From Candidatus Marimicrobium litorale (lineage in GTDB: Bacteria > Pseudomonadota > Gammaproteobacteria > Pseudomonadales > Halieaceae): DNA of 64,000 bases. The notes beneath the pieces were generated by a model. The model made no database searches. It saw only the letters and a list, made by a program, of their open reading frames with translations, and was not told the origin of the DNA. Positions 8,737-17,700 of this stretch are shown here, in pieces; the stretch's first letter is position 1, and the number at the start of each line of letters is the position of its first letter. The stretch covers positions 2,356,001-2,420,000 of the forward strand of contig NZ_SHNO01000001.1 of assembly GCF_026262645.1 (NCBI RefSeq), written 5' to 3'. Position numbers and translations under genes: made by a program.

Positions 8737-9792
8737 CTATCTGCCGGATGACGGCGTCTTGAGAGCGCCATAGACCACGGGAGCAAGCACTTCTGCCGCC
8801 GACTCAAATGCCTTGCCATTAGGATGGCCATCTCCTGATACTCGATAGACTTCCCGGTCAATATCCTGCAGGTAATCGAGCAGGTCCACCGACGTGACGC
8901 CAGCTTCGGCGGCCCACGCATTGACCTCATTATGGATAGGACGAAAGGGATAACGTCGATCGAGATGCATGTTAAAGGATGGAAAAACTACGAGTATGAA
9001 TGGAATACCGCGACTGCGGGCGAGACCAGCCATATCCGTCAAGGCCTGTCGGGTAGCCACCCACTTCGGCTGATTTTCGACCACCGAAGCGACGAAATCT
9101 TTATCAGGCAGATTCAAGCCAGTAGCCAGTACAGCCTCACCCTTGTGCATATAATAGTTGTATTGCTCCTTGATAAACGCGAGCAACCACGAGCGCACAT
9201 ACCGATAACGCACCGATGGTCGCTCATGCACATTAGCCTGGGGTTGAGCATCGTTCATAACATACCCAAGCATAACCAACTCCGGCGAGTAGCGGTCAAT
9301 CACCTGATTTAGCAAGTGAAATTCCTGCAGCGTGTTGTAGCCTGGAACACCCAGATTGTAAATTTCGGCATCGATTGCATAGGGTGTGCCTGCAAGCAAC
9401 TGCTGCAGCTGATACGGCAGCACCTCCTGCTGATCAACACCCCAACCAAAGGTATAGGAATCACCGACAAACAGAACCCGCTTTTTATTGGACTGAACAT
9501 CAAATTCGTCGCCGCGAAAGCCGTCAGCATTCAACTGATAAGACCACTTGATACCGCTCTCAACTACCTCATTTTCGCGATTTACGCCGGGCCTGAGTGC
9601 ATACTCGAGGGGGCTGTCCGGCAGCATGAGGTACAGCACATGCTGGTGATATTTGACAGCTCTCTGCCATCCGATCTGCTTATAGGCACGGAAAATAAAT
9701 TCGGCTACAACCAAAGCCAGCAGCGATGAAACAAGTAACAGCACCACGCTGCCTGCGAGGCTGCCAATCCCGCTTTTACTGCTTGCGCTCAT
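8737..9792 (-). CDS. Membrane-anchored SGNH/GDSL hydrolase family protein
   Basis: A predicted esterase or acetyl-hydrolase fold protein of 351 residues. After an N-terminal hydrophobic anchor (about residues 12-35) comes GDSYTFGWG (catalytic-type Ser near residue 112, block I), NLGVPGYNT (Gly block), GYVMND (block III Asn) and a C-terminal DGHPNG with the Asp/His pair (block V). The order is typical of SGNH proteins linked to polysaccharide or lipid deacetylation. I chose the ATG at 9792 because the anchor follows directly; the frame stays open to 9900, but the extra 36 residues are low-complexity and Ser/Gly-rich. It stands alone, divergent from the DUF523 gene. The substrate is unknown. 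Confidence 0.8.
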   Translation of the reverse strand: MSASSKSGIGSLAGSVVLLLVSSLLALVVAEFIFRAYKQIGWQRAVKYHQHVLYLMLPDSPLEYALRPGVNRENEVVESGIKWSYQLNADGFRGDEFDVQSNKKRVLFVGDSYTFGWGVDQQEVLPYQLQQLLAGTPYAIDAEIYNLGVPGYNTLQEFHLLNQVIDRYSPELVMLGYVMNDAQPQANVHERPSVRYRYVRSWLLAFIKEQYNYYMHKGEAVLATGLNLPDKDFVASVVENQPKWVATRQALTDMAGLARSRGIPFILVVFPSFNMHLDRRYPFRPIHNEVNAWAAEAGVTSVDLLDYLQDIDREVYRVSGDGHPNGKAFESAAEVLAPVVYGALKTPSSGR

Positions 9793-10004
9793 CTCTGCCC
9801 GTTCCTCAACCCCTCCTGAGCTAGAAGAGTACACCATTAAACCGTGCGGCAACATTGCGTGCGCGCCACCGCGGGCACGTGACACCCTGCGATGTTCCAC
9901 CGTCCTTATACCGATCGCCCACAGGATAAAAACGCGTCATTCAATCCGTGCTACTGTTCGCCTGAACAAGCCCACTGCCGCGCCATTCTGGCAAGACTGT
10001 GCCA

Positions 10005-10757
10005 ATGCAAGAAAGCCAACCCGACTCCAACGCGACGGCGCGCCCACAACTCGGCCTGGGCGCTTGTTTGGCTGGACAGTCTGTGCGCTATGACGGCGAA
10101 TCCAATTCCGCGAATACCCATGTGCTCAAAATTCTGGCGCAATTTGAACACCGGACATTCTGCCCCGAGGTAGGAATCGGAATGGGCGTACCGCGGCCGC
10201 CAATACACCTCGTGGGAGAGACAGGTGCCGTGCAGGCCCTTGATGTGGCGGGCCATCAACACGACTACACGATGGCACTGACTCGCTTTGCGCAAGATGT
10301 ACTGGATTCCGCGCCTATGCTTTGTGCTTATATCCTTGTCACTGGCAGCCCCAGTTGTGGCAATCAAGGGGTGAAACGTTTTTCAGCAGCAGGAGAGCAC
10401 ATCGCCTCTGACCAACAGGGCATGTTTGCTCGAGCACTGGGCGAATACGACCCCCTGCTGCCCTGCGCCGACGATGAGCAATTAACTCAGAGAACGATAC
10501 GCGAGGCATTCGTTATTCGGGCCATGGCGTACCATCACTGGAAGCTTTTACTGCAGCGAGGTCTGACACAGGAGAGGCTCAGAGACTTTTACTGCCAGCA
10601 CCGCTACTCGGTTAAAACTGAAGACCAGGACAGCCATAGAGTGCTACAGCAAATAATCGATAGTTCAGAAGCGCCAATCAGCAGGGAAACAACAGGCCGG
10701 CATTTTATCTCCACCCTCATGGGCGCGCTGCCAAGAATCCACGACTTGCCGAAGTGA
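10005..10757 (+). CDS. DUF523 family protein with C-terminal YbgA-like (DUF1722) region
   Basis: The N-terminal half is a clear DUF523 domain: GACLAGQSVRYDG, CPEVGIGMGVPRPP and GSPSCG are its conserved cysteine-containing blocks. The C-terminal part, around KLLLQRG and HRYSVKTED, resembles a shortened YbgA/DUF1722 module; full two-domain proteins are usually over 300 residues and this one is about 250. The start is uncertain: GTG at 9999 and ATG at 10005 are both in frame and neither has a good ribosome site. The conserved cysteines suggest metal or sulfur chemistry, but the function of the family is not established as far as I know. Confidence 0.75.
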   Translation: MQESQPDSNATARPQLGLGACLAGQSVRYDGESNSANTHVLKILAQFEHRTFCPEVGIGMGVPRPPIHLVGETGAVQALDVAGHQHDYTMALTRFAQDVLDSAPMLCAYILVTGSPSCGNQGVKRFSAAGEHIASDQQGMFARALGEYDPLLPCADDEQLTQRTIREAFVIRAMAYHHWKLLLQRGLTQERLRDFYCQHRYSVKTEDQDSHRVLQQIIDSSEAPISRETTGRHFISTLMGALPRIHDLPK

Positions 10758-11074
10758 ATACAGCCCTTTTCCATATTACCCCGTGGCCGCATCCTTGAGG
10801 GACTTGCTCTCAGTGGATCGTGCCCTCGCATTTCAGATAAACTCAGCAGTCATTCTGACGAAGAGCGGGCCACCCAACGAATCGATCTGTCCAAAATTGA
10901 GCGCCTGCACAGGAAATAGCACATTGTCCGCCCGCGACAAGAACATGGCCGATCAAGGCTGCTAGGCATTCGTCGTGACATATCCCTGCGTACAAACCGC
11001 GCCTGTGGTCAGGCGGACCGTTTGAGGGTGAGGGCCTTATAGGGTATTCTTTCCGCCCTCCCGGTCAACGGGAA
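10758..11074. other. Intergenic region before the FMN riboswitch
   Basis: About 317 bases between the DUF523 gene and the FMN riboswitch. I see no convincing gene. It must contain the promoter for the riboswitch-ribH transcript, most likely just before 11075, but I do not see a clear -35/-10 pair. Confidence 0.5.
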
Positions 11075-11210
11075 GTTCTCAGGGCGGGGTGGAAGTCCCC
11101 ACCGGCGGTAATCGCACAAGCGTAGCCCGCGGGCGCTCTCGGCTTTGCCGGGAGGACACGCAGACCCGGTGTGATTCCGGGGCCGACAGTCACAGTCTGG
11201 TTATGAGAAC
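11075..11210 (+). promoter_or_regulatory. FMN riboswitch (RFN element)
   Basis: The conserved core of the FMN aptamer is readable directly: GTTCTCAGGGCGGGG at its 5' end, then GGAAGTCCCCACCGGCGGTA, AGCCCGCGGGCGC, GACCCGGTGTGATTCCGGGGCCGACAG, and closing GAGAAC that pairs with the opening GTTCTC to form P1. The order and spacing match the RFN family. It lies 92 bases upstream of the ribH start on the same strand and should lower expression when FMN is plentiful. Confidence 0.97.
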
Positions 11211-11260
11211 GAGGTGTGATTTGTTTGGTCGGGAGATATCTCGGCCACGCTCTGCGTCTT

Positions 11261-11302
11261 GTTTGCCCTGTTGTTTAACTTGAAGCCAGAGGCAAACAAC
11301 AG
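11261..11302 (+). promoter_or_regulatory. Candidate riboswitch expression platform masking the ribH start
   Basis: Between aptamer and ribH there are two overlapping pairings. GTTTGCC (11261-11267) can pair with GGCAAAC (11291-11297), which takes two bases of the AGAGG ribosome site at 11288-11292. CTGTTGTTT (11268-11276) can instead pair with AAACAACAG (11294-11302), ending right at the ATG. Both would hinder initiation, and they share bases 11294-11297, so they exclude each other. This suggests control of translation rather than a terminator; no U-run is present. Confidence 0.5.
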
Positions 11303-11776
11303 ATGTCGTTTAACTCCGATTATTTCGTTACAGCGGCACGCGGTCGCGTCGCTTTTATACAGTCATGCTGGCACCGCGATATCGTGGATCGCCTGCGCGA
11401 CTCCTTCCTTCACGAGTTTTCTCAGCGCGACGGACGAAACGTGTCCATGTTCGAGGTTCCGGGGGCTTTCGAGATTCCGCTGAGAGCAAAGTTACTGGCG
11501 GCCTCTGGAGATTACGCAGCGATCGTGGCAGCCGGGCTGGTCGTGGATGGCGGCATCTACCGTCACGAATTCGTTGCCGGCGCCGTTATAGATGGATTGA
11601 TGTCTGTACAACTTGATACCGGCGTGCCGGTATTCTCCGCCGTGCTTACACCGCATGACTTCGAAAGTGATGGACAACCTGCTTTTTTCGCAGAGCACTT
11701 TGTGACCAAGGGAACTGAGACCGCCAGGGCCTGCGCATCCACGCTGGCAAGTTACACAAAGGAACACGTTGCCTGA
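11303..11776 (+). CDS. ribH: 6,7-dimethyl-8-ribityllumazine synthase, RibH2-like
   Basis: Lumazine synthase joins 5-amino-6-ribitylaminouracil and 3,4-dihydroxybutanone 4-phosphate in riboflavin synthesis. The 157-residue protein has VPGAFEIPL, then GLVVDGGIYRHEFVAGAVIDGL, then VLTPHDF, and a C-terminal GTETARAC segment. The GGIYRHEFV and LTPH stretches are closer to the type II (RibH2) synthases known from Brucella and rhizobia than to the E. coli type. No other riboflavin gene is adjacent, and the FMN riboswitch lies directly upstream, which is the arrangement I know for orphan RibH2 genes. A main ribD-ribE-ribBA-ribH set is probably elsewhere in the genome. The ATG at 11303 follows AGAGG at 11288-11292. 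Confidence 0.9.
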   Translation: MSFNSDYFVTAARGRVAFIQSCWHRDIVDRLRDSFLHEFSQRDGRNVSMFEVPGAFEIPLRAKLLAASGDYAAIVAAGLVVDGGIYRHEFVAGAVIDGLMSVQLDTGVPVFSAVLTPHDFESDGQPAFFAEHFVTKGTETARACASTLASYTKEHVA

Positions 11777-11794
11777 GACCCGCCCAGGCCCGGC

Positions 11795-12262
11795 TCAAGC
11801 CGGGGAAAAAATCAATATCGGAATACTCCTAACACCCTCTGTGCGCGCGCGATAGTCTTTATAATCCGGATACATGGCCTCCAGCTGGGGCCATAGGCCA
11901 ACCTCCTCTTCTGGGGTCGCCTCTCGCATACGGTAAGTTTTCTTGTCTGCTCCGACCTGGATATCGACCGTATCCGCTGCCACCACATTGTGATACCAAA
12001 CCGGCAGCTTGCTCATGCCGCCCTTGGAGGCAGTCATGACAACATCATCACCTTGCTTCAGGTATAACAGCGGTATCTTACGCACTCGGCCTGTTTTCCT
12101 GCCTGTCACCGTGAGTATCGCCACAGGGCCGCCGAGAAAAGTATTCCACAGGCGACCACCAGTCAGCTCGTAAACCGTGGTTTGCCAACGGCCTACCTTA
12201 CCTATAATCCAACCACCAAACTTTTCTTGTCCCGGTGTAAAGGGTTTGATCTCGCCCGCCAT
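11795..12262 (-). CDS. Deazaflavin (F420)-dependent nitroreductase-like oxidoreductase (DDN family)
   Basis: A 155-residue protein of the DUF385/DDN split beta-barrel family, which in actinobacteria uses reduced F420 to reduce quinones or nitroimidazoles. Visible marks are LTVTGRKTGRVRKIPLLYL, the basic cofactor-binding strand; SKGGMSKLPVWYHN; and a C-terminal YPDYKDYRART. Length and order fit single-domain members. Its stop lies 18 bp from the end of ribH on the opposite strand. No F420 biosynthesis gene is seen in the window, so the cofactor in this organism (F420, FMN or other) is open. Confidence 0.85.
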   Translation of the reverse strand: MAGEIKPFTPGQEKFGGWIIGKVGRWQTTVYELTGGRLWNTFLGGPVAILTVTGRKTGRVRKIPLLYLKQGDDVVMTASKGGMSKLPVWYHNVVAADTVDIQVGADKKTYRMREATPEEEVGLWPQLEAMYPDYKDYRARTEGVRSIPILIFSPA

Positions 12263-12363
12263 TCACTTTTCTCCTAATCTGTAGCACTAAAATTGTCGCA
12301 CAGTCGGTGTCGCGCCGCACCGCCTTTCGGAAAACGGTTGCCGCCTGGTTTAACTCAACAGGC

Positions 12364-13263
12364 TCAAGGAAGCTGGTACCCATATGCCGCCAGATCCAAA
12401 CCTGTCAGTTGCTGGGTCTGCGTATTGCTCTGCGCATAGAAACCGCTCGTTTTATTTTGAACCTGCTGATGGAAACGCCGCTCCAAACAGCGTTCCAGCA
12501 GTTGAGGAATATACGGATCGAAGTTCCCCTTTCCACTTATTTCACCCGGGTTCACAAAACCACCCATGCTAAAACGCGTTCGGGCTATATAGCGATTGTA
12601 TAGTCGCTTGAGCTCAATGCTCACCAGCGACCGGTTGATATTCTCGCGCTTTTCCAGATTGACCTTAAGCGGTTTTGCCTTAGCATCCACTTCGCAGAAA
12701 AGCCTCACTTGCTCGAGGAAAGCGCTCGGCTCTGCCTGAAACGCCTCATAGGGCAGCACCAGAACCGAGTCAGCGCCAAACATTTTCTGGTAGGCCGCTA
12801 TGATGTGGTGATAACACAGGTACTCCAAGTTAAAAGTTGGCACGTTCCCTGCCAACTGATTCTCCAGCACCAATCCGACCCGATAGGGGTAGCCAAAATT
12901 TATCAGCAGTTTATACAGCGAGCGCATCATATTTTCCTGTTCACGGATTATGATGAGTATCCGAGCCTCGGGCAGCGCGGAGTGAATACGAGAAAGATTG
13001 ATCTCCCCGTCATGGCCTCCAGTGAGAGGATTGCCAGCCAGTGCCTCTGCCGACACCACGGGGACCAGATCATCCGGTGTGGCCAGATCGATCTGGTCGC
13101 GATGCGAAGTCCACTGGAAGCTGCCCTCATGTATGAATCCGAAGTAAGCATAGCCTGCGGAAACCGCCTCGCGAAAGCCATTCCTCGGCCGGAAAAAATG
13201 CTTTTGCAGCCAGGTGGATGCGCACTTGGGCATACCGATATGCACCAGCGGCCTCTTATCCAC
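12364..13263 (-). CDS. Sulfotransferase family protein
   Basis: A 299-residue PAPS-dependent sulfotransferase-like protein. The 5'-phosphosulfate loop HIGMPKCASTWLQ is at residues 8-20, directly after the start, and the 3'-phosphate segment IIIREQENMMRSLY follows about 90 residues later, with Arg and Ser in the expected places. The start is a GTG at 13261-13263; no ATG in frame would keep the loop. Neighbours do not reveal the acceptor. Marine bacteria use such enzymes on glycans and lipids; here the acceptor is unknown. Confidence 0.8.
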   Translation of the reverse strand: MDKRPLVHIGMPKCASTWLQKHFFRPRNGFREAVSAGYAYFGFIHEGSFQWTSHRDQIDLATPDDLVPVVSAEALAGNPLTGGHDGEINLSRIHSALPEARILIIIREQENMMRSLYKLLINFGYPYRVGLVLENQLAGNVPTFNLEYLCYHHIIAAYQKMFGADSVLVLPYEAFQAEPSAFLEQVRLFCEVDAKAKPLKVNLEKRENINRSLVSIELKRLYNRYIARTRFSMGGFVNPGEISGKGNFDPYIPQLLERCLERRFHQQVQNKTSGFYAQSNTQTQQLTGLDLAAYGYQLP

Positions 13264-13641
13264 GCGCCTTACCCATCACCCGCTGGTCATCCTTCCACAT
13301 GGCAGTGCCCGCCGAAAACAAACCGCCAGTATAACCGCAGCCTGCGTCTTGTAAATTGCATCAATCGGAAACGGTGGCCCTGATTCATCATTGCTCGTCC
13401 CATGACGAAACGCTTGAGGTAGCGCTGTCTCATATAAATTTTTTCTTAGAACTGATTTTGTGTGTTCATATCGATGCAACAGACAACCACCAGAACGCGA
13501 TGGATTTCGGCGCAAGCTAGATTATTCCAAAAATCTCGCAGAAAACTACTTACTGCCCTTTTTAACAACATAGCTATCGAGTTTCCCTTTCGCTCTTTAT
13601 GCCACCCGCAAGACAGCAGTGCAGATACGCCGTGGTGGCGC
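13264..13641. other. Intergenic region without a recognised gene
   Basis: About 378 bases between two minus-strand genes. Several short open frames overlap here on both strands, but none has a recognisable product, a good ribosome site or consistent coding character. I see no clear terminator. Confidence 0.5.
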
Positions 13642-14478
13642 CTACTTGAACTCACCATAGCGCGGTTTGCGCTCCTCAAAAAATACCACGTCGGAGTTGT
13701 TGTATAGATAGTTTTCCAGAACTTCCGGGCGCAGGTCGAGTGCTTGTGCCTCTTGTAGGCAGCGATCCATAGTAAGCACCGGGTGGTCCGATGCGAACAT
13801 AATTTTCTGCTTGCCCCGAGTGTTCATATAATGCAGCAGCGACTGCGGCAAATATTTCGGCGAGTAGGCCGAGGTCATCAAATACAGGTTGCGGTATTTT
13901 ATCATCAGACGAATGGCAATATCCCACCAGGGGTCCGCACCGTGCTGCATGATGATTTTTAGTTGCGGAAAATGCAGGCAGATACGATCCAGTGCCATCG
14001 GGTTCTGACACTCGCCGGGCACCGGCGGGCCAGGCAGCCCCGTATTGATACCTACAGGAATATCCATCTCCAGACACTTGGAGTAGAGGGGATAGTAGAT
14101 TGGGTCACTTGGGGGAAGATCTAACTCAAAGGGCATTACCCGAGCCATGATGACAGGATAATCGCGCGCCAGATCTTCCATCGCCCATAATGCGTTCATG
14201 CCCTCTTTTAAGCGTGGCGCCGCTGCCAGGTAAAATCTTCCCGCATACTTCGTAGTGAAGTCTAGTACGCGTTGTTCCGGACGGGCCGGATCAACCGTAA
14301 GAAAAGACTTTTCAATACCAACCGCGTCCATCCGCTCGATCAGTTCGTCCGCTTCAATGTCGCGAAAAAAATCGTCGCCGGCCTTAAAATACTCTTCCTT
14401 CACTTTTTTCATGAAAGGAGTGTTTGCCATGGAACCCATACTGACGTTCACCCAAGGGTCAATTGCTTTTAGGGTCAC
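13642..14478 (-). CDS. Amidohydrolase family protein with an atypical N-terminal metal motif
   Basis: An Amidohydro_2-like protein of about 278 residues. It has GINTGLPGPP, IMQHGADPWWD with the conserved His, and FASDHPVL with the catalytic-type Asp. The N-terminus reads AIDPWVNVSMG where most relatives have an HxH-type metal motif, so two usual ligands appear to be missing. I chose the GTG at 14476-14478: GAGGAG lies 8 bases before it, whereas the frame upstream to 14538 lacks such a site and has no family similarity. It may be a non-metal or altered-metal member, as some ACMSD relatives are. The substrate is unknown. Confidence 0.8.
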   Translation of the reverse strand: MTLKAIDPWVNVSMGSMANTPFMKKVKEEYFKAGDDFFRDIEADELIERMDAVGIEKSFLTVDPARPEQRVLDFTTKYAGRFYLAAAPRLKEGMNALWAMEDLARDYPVIMARVMPFELDLPPSDPIYYPLYSKCLEMDIPVGINTGLPGPPVPGECQNPMALDRICLHFPQLKIIMQHGADPWWDIAIRLMIKYRNLYLMTSAYSPKYLPQSLLHYMNTRGKQKIMFASDHPVLTMDRCLQEAQALDLRPEVLENYLYNNSDVVFFEERKPRYGEFK

Positions 14479-14706
14479 TAATGATACTCCTCGACCGGCA
14501 GTTGTAACGCGGTCCTCATCAACACGCAGCGCGAGCAAAAAAGACTAGCACACTGAAGGCATCCTTTCATTTTATTGACCGCCGGCCCTGTCCAAACGGA
14601 CGTATACGCGTGACCACACACGCTTGCACTCACAGCGTTCCCCGCTATCATGACAGTCGAGCCATCGCCGCTAGCGACATCCTCTGTGGATTAAAACTGT
14701 AAGACC

Positions 14707-17700
14707 ATGAAAAAACTCATTGCCTATTTATTGCTCATGCCTTTGTTGCTGGCGCTGCTGTTGTCGCTTGGCCTGTTCAGCATCGTGCAGCTTGGCATGG
14801 TTTCTCCTTCCGAGCTTGCCTTCATGAGCAACCTCGCTAAACGAGATGGGCCCGGCGCAGTCATCGAGATACTGCAAGGCCACTTGCTGGGAACCGAGTC
14901 CCCCTTCGTTACCGACCCGTCCTACGGAAGGCAGCAGGTTGAGGGCCGCGGCAATGCACCCTGGGTACTGCGCAGCAACCTTGACGAGCGTCCTCGCATA
15001 CTGATGTTCGCACTAGCGCCCCACATATGGGCGGCATACGACATACAGCACCAGTCTCTTTACCAGGTATGGCGTGGCAAGGTGCAGTTCGACGGGCCAG
15101 CCTACAATCAACAGCACGGACCGCAACCTCATAGTGAAGGTGCCTGGTACTACCGCAATGAAAATTATTCAGACTGGTTCATCGAGGTGGATGGTAAAAG
15201 AATACCCGCAACTATTCAGTATCTGGGCCATGAGTATGGCAAGGATCGTAAAACGGCCTACATGCGTTTTGCACTTAGCGCCGAAGGGTACAGGCTGGAA
15301 CTGACCGAACAGCCAGAATTCGCCCTGCGCGACGATGGTACCCCGGTGTTTACCCGCCATTTTGAGCGTCTCGACAATCACCAGAAAATAACCGCCGGCT
15401 TTTCCAATACTGGCAATCAGTATCACATTGCCGATGGTACGCTGGAAATACCACTGTCAGACGCAATTGCGATCGGGCCGCCCGAGTCAGCAACCAGCCT
15501 GCTGCAATCGGCTGACCGCGATATAGCGAAGCGTGGTGAAGCAATTATCGCCGGCAGCGATTGCCTTGGCTGCCATGCCGAAGGACATCGAGTATCTGGG
15601 CCAGCCTGGGCGCGAATAGCGGGAAAGTTCCGTGGGAAGGCGCAGGAGGAAGTCGTCTCAGCCCTTGCAACCAGCGTACTCGAGGGCGGCAAAGGGACCT
15701 GGGGACAGGTGCCCATGCCGCCACACCCCGAGTTATCACGGGAGGACGCAGAAGCCGCGGTCACCTATATTCTGGGTGTTGATACGACAATGGCACCTCT
15801 AGACAGCCCCTTGGATGACCAGGGGCAGGCCTACATGGCGACGCCCGAGTACGATTACGACATACTGCCCAAGCTGACTGCCCTGCATCCGTCCTTTCGC
15901 GTTGAAAAGGTCGCCCCGCAGGGCTTCGAACCACGGGTCGGAGGCATGGGTCTGCGCAGTGATGGCAGCCTGGTAGTCGCCAGCTGGGACCTCGACGGCG
16001 CAGTCTTCCTTGTTGACCCGGAGGCACCCCGGGAACAACGGGTGCGGCGAATTGCTGAGGGGCTGCATGAACCACTGGGTTTGACCGTTGTAAATGATCG
16101 AATTTTTGTCCTGCAAAAGCAGGAACTCACCGAGTTGATCGATACGGATGGCGACGACGTCATCGATCTTTACCGCGCCGCCTCCTATGACTGGCCGACC
16201 AGTAGCAACTTCCATTCCTTTGCCTTTGGGCTGACTCACCACGAGGATGACTTTTACTTCCTGCTCTCAATCTGCGTGCTCCCGGGCGGGGCCAGCTGCC
16301 CGGATCAATACCCCACGCAGGGCAAATTATTACGCGTGGACAAGAACGGCGACGCTGTTGTTCACGCCGCCGGCTTCCGCACGCCAAACGGCATCGCACT
16401 CGGTACTGATAACAGTCTGTACGTTACTGATAATCAGGGTGACTGGCTCCCTTCCAGCAAGTTTATTGAAATCGAACCGGGCGGCTTTTACGGCTCTCGC
16501 GCAGTGCCTGACCCCGGCGTCATCAGCACACAGGAGCTGCCTCCCAGCGTTTGGCTGCCCCAGGACGAGGTCGGCAACTCCCCTACCCAACCCCTGCAAC
16601 TGGCAGAGGGGCCGTATGCAGGACAATGGATTTTCGGTGATATCTATAACGGCGGCATCAAGCGCGTCTTCCTTGAAGAAGTGGATGACCGGCAGCAGGG
16701 GGCCGCCTTCCATTTCAGCGCCGGGTTTGAAGCGGGGGTCAATCGTCTGCTGCGCGCCCCGGACGGCTCGATTTTAGTCGGTGAGGCTGGCAGCAGGCCC
16801 AACTGGGGTGAGTACGGCAAGGCGTGGCAGGGGCTGGAACGACTGATTTGGGTGGCAGACAGGGCGTTTGAAATGCGCGCCGTGCGCGCACGTAGCGATG
16901 GCTTTGACATCGAACTTACACAGCCACTGGCCGAAGATATACAGCTGAAGCTCGATGATCTCTTGGTAAAGCAATGGTTTTACCATCCCACTGAACAATA
17001 CGGCGGACCGAAATACGATGAACAACCGCTGGCCGTAGACACAATTCAGCTATCGCGCGACCGGCGGCATATTGAGCTGCGCATACCCGGCCTGCAGGCG
17101 GGCTATGTGGTCTACCTGCGGCTGGCAGACCGGCTGCGCTCGGCATCCGGCGCGAAGCTCTGGACAGCGGAGGCCTGGTATACCCTGAACAATATACCTA
17201 CAGATGATACCGAAGCCGCCGCGCCCACACGGCTGGTGCCGGCATGGCGTGATTTGTTCGATGGCGAGACGCTGGCAGGCTGGCGTAACTACGGCGGCAA
17301 CGAGAGCGACGTGAGCAAGTGGCGAGTAGTTGACGGCACACTGGTGCTTGAGCAGGACGGCATATTTCCCATGTGGGACCTAATAAAAAGCGCAGCATTC
17401 GGCGGACCCGCCGGTGACCTGATTTATTATCGCGAGTCGTTCCGAAATTTTGAGCTCAGCCTGGAATGGAAAATATCCCCCGGAGGGAACAGCGGCATCT
17501 TTTACCTTGTTAAAGATGAATTGGAAAACGTGCCCTGGCACACGGGAATCGAAATGCAGATACTGGACAACGAGCTGCACTCGGACGGCGAAATTATCAC
17601 TCATCGGGCAGGCGATCTTTACGATCTTATCGCCGCCAAGCCGGAGACCGCAAAACCGGCGGGAGAATGGAACAAAGTTCGTATCCGCATCAAGGACAAC

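Noticed and set aside
8576-8773. 65-codon plus-strand frame after the acyl-CoA synthetase gap
   Set aside because: No ribosome site or recognisable product, and it runs into the end of the SGNH gene on the other strand.
11789-11804. CCCGGC/GCCGGG hairpin after ribH
   Set aside because: It is followed by A rather than T on the plus strand, and it overlaps the end of the minus-strand gene.
12709-13383. 224-codon plus-strand frame
   Set aside because: Opposite the sulfotransferase, which has both PAPS motifs.
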